Below, in pieces: positions 63,307-64,000 of a DNA stretch of 64,000 nt. This DNA comes from RPQJ01 sp963762315 (GTDB lineage Bacteria > Pseudomonadota > Gammaproteobacteria > Steroidobacterales > Steroidobacteraceae): assembly GCA_963762315.1 (NCBI GenBank), contig CAVXKO010000006.1:310001-374000 (forward strand), read 5' to 3'. Under the pieces are notes generated by a model, which saw only the letters and a list, made by a program, of their open reading frames with translations, was not told the origin of the DNA and did not search any database. Made by a program: the position numbers and the translations under genes. Each line of letters opens with the position of its first letter. The first letter of the stretch is position 1.

Positions 63307-64000
63307 GCGCGATCTCCGGAAAATGACGGGGCGGTCAGCCCCAGGAAAGGCAGCGCCCGTTCGGCCAGGCCGCCGCGGGTCATGGATTCGCCGAACCCGT
63401 GGCCGACACCATCGAGCAACGCAAACTCGACGCGCGAGACGATCGCGTACCGGGCAGCCGTTTCGCGCATTGCAAGCGCGAAGCGCCGCGCGCGCTCCAG
63501 GCGGTTCATGCCCTGCGTCGCATCGAGGTGCGGCGTCTGGCGCAGCGCATCGTCGCGCTCGGTATCCTGGCTGCCGACGACGACCAGCATCGGCAGACTG
63601 AGCCATTGGCGCAGCTCGACCAGCGCGGGCAGCGGCGCCTGCGCGAGCCCGAGCGGGAACGCGTGCCCTTCGTCGGGCATCGTGTACCAGCCCGCCGCGC
63701 CGAGTACGAGGGCGCGAACACGGCCGGGATGAAACAACGCGTAACGATGAGCGAACTGCGCTCCGCCGGAAAAGCCGAACAGGCGAAGATCTGCGGCCGG
63801 CGCACCGGTCCAGCCCGCGAACGCGTCGAGGGTGTTGTTGAGGAAGTCGTCGGCACGCCGCTTGCCCTTTTCGAGGCCGAGCCGCTGGTAATCGGGATAA
63901 CGATCACGCGTGAACAGCGGCGCGACGATCGCAAAGCCGCAGCGAGCCGCCCATGGTGCGAACAGCTGCACCAGTTCGCGCGCGTTGCGGGAAATCCCGT
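63303..64000 (-). CDS. alpha/beta-hydrolase fold protein (N-terminus beyond the window)
   Basis: The C-terminal 232 or so residues of an alpha/beta hydrolase. The nucleophile elbow is LFGFSGGAQFAHRYALFHPG (G-x-S-x-G with Ser), preceded by a PHB-depolymerase-like start ISRNARELVQLFAPWAARCG and followed by LPMLVVVGSQDTERDD (Asp) and the His in LLDGVGHGFGESMTRGG. It is probably an esterase of the polyhydroxybutyrate depolymerase-like type, possibly without a signal peptide. The reading frame stays open to the window edge. Coupled to the porin by a four-base overlap. Confidence 0.85.
   Translation of the reverse strand, partial: GISRNARELVQLFAPWAARCGFAIVAPLFTRDRYPDYQRLGLEKGKRRADDFLNNTLDAFAGWTGAPAADLRLFGFSGGAQFAHRYALFHPGRVRALVLGAAGWYTMPDEGHAFPLGLAQAPLPALVELRQWLSLPMLVVVGSQDTERDDALRQTPHLDATQGMNRLERARRFALAMRETAARYAIVSRVEFALLDGVGHGFGESMTRGGLAERALPFLGLTAPSFSGDRA

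Overview
This window is a stretch of GC-rich chromosome from a Gram-negative bacterium, almost certainly a gammaproteobacterium. The evidence is gene order: infA-clpA-clpS, rpsP-rimM-trmD-rplS, rpsF-rpsR-rplI-dnaB-alr, hfq-hflX-hflK-hflC-DUF2065-purA, nnr-tsaE-amiC-mutL-miaA and pcnB-folK-dNK-panB-panC are classic gammaproteobacterial neighbourhoods. An outer-membrane secretin, a lipoprotein and a porin fit a diderm cell. The window does not resolve genus or family.

Layout. 1-4.4 kb: a truncated GNAT-like gene, aat, infA, clpA and clpS (N-end rule and proteolysis). 4.5-10.5 kb: gspCDEF, half of a type II secretion system. 10.5-10.9 kb: a palindrome-rich spacer. 10.9-18.1 kb: a queuosine-precursor transporter, a small unknown gene, hslR, kbl-tdh (threonine catabolism), a class II aldolase, an Old Yellow Enzyme homologue and uppP. 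18.1-25.6 kb: sppA, the rplS-trmD-rimM-rpsP operon, ffh, a CcsA-like membrane protein and a CorB/CNNM transporter. 25.6-30.6 kb: radA, then a Ser/Thr kinase / PP2C phosphatase / FHA cassette inserted before alr. 30.6-37.6 kb: dnaB, rplI, a DUF2232 protein, rpsR, rpsF, rlmB, rnr and tRNA-Leu(CAG). 37.8-51.6 kb: an acyl-CoA dehydrogenase, purA, DUF2065, hflC, hflK, hflX, hfq, miaA, mutL, amiC, tsaE, nnr and queG. 51.6-56.2 kb: panC, panB, a deoxynucleoside kinase, folK, pcnB and tRNA-Glu(CTC). 56.2-64 kb: an accessory tail with a small secreted unknown, an M20 peptidase, a SLOG-like/four-TM protein, a solute-binding lipoprotein, a porin and a truncated hydrolase.

Two things stand out. First, ten genes carry frame breaks (15 in all) across which conserved sequence continues in another frame. 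Fourteen of the 15 are +1, including those in essential or near-universal genes. This points to a systematic single-base insertion error in the assembly, and those genes should be read as intact. Second, the best candidate for undescribed biology is the protein at 58564-60363: an N-terminal SLOG-like nucleotide-binding fold fused to a region with two transmembrane hairpins, resembling predicted nucleotide-sensing conflict/defence effectors. The kinase-phosphatase-FHA cassette and several palindromic intergenic elements are secondary points of interest.
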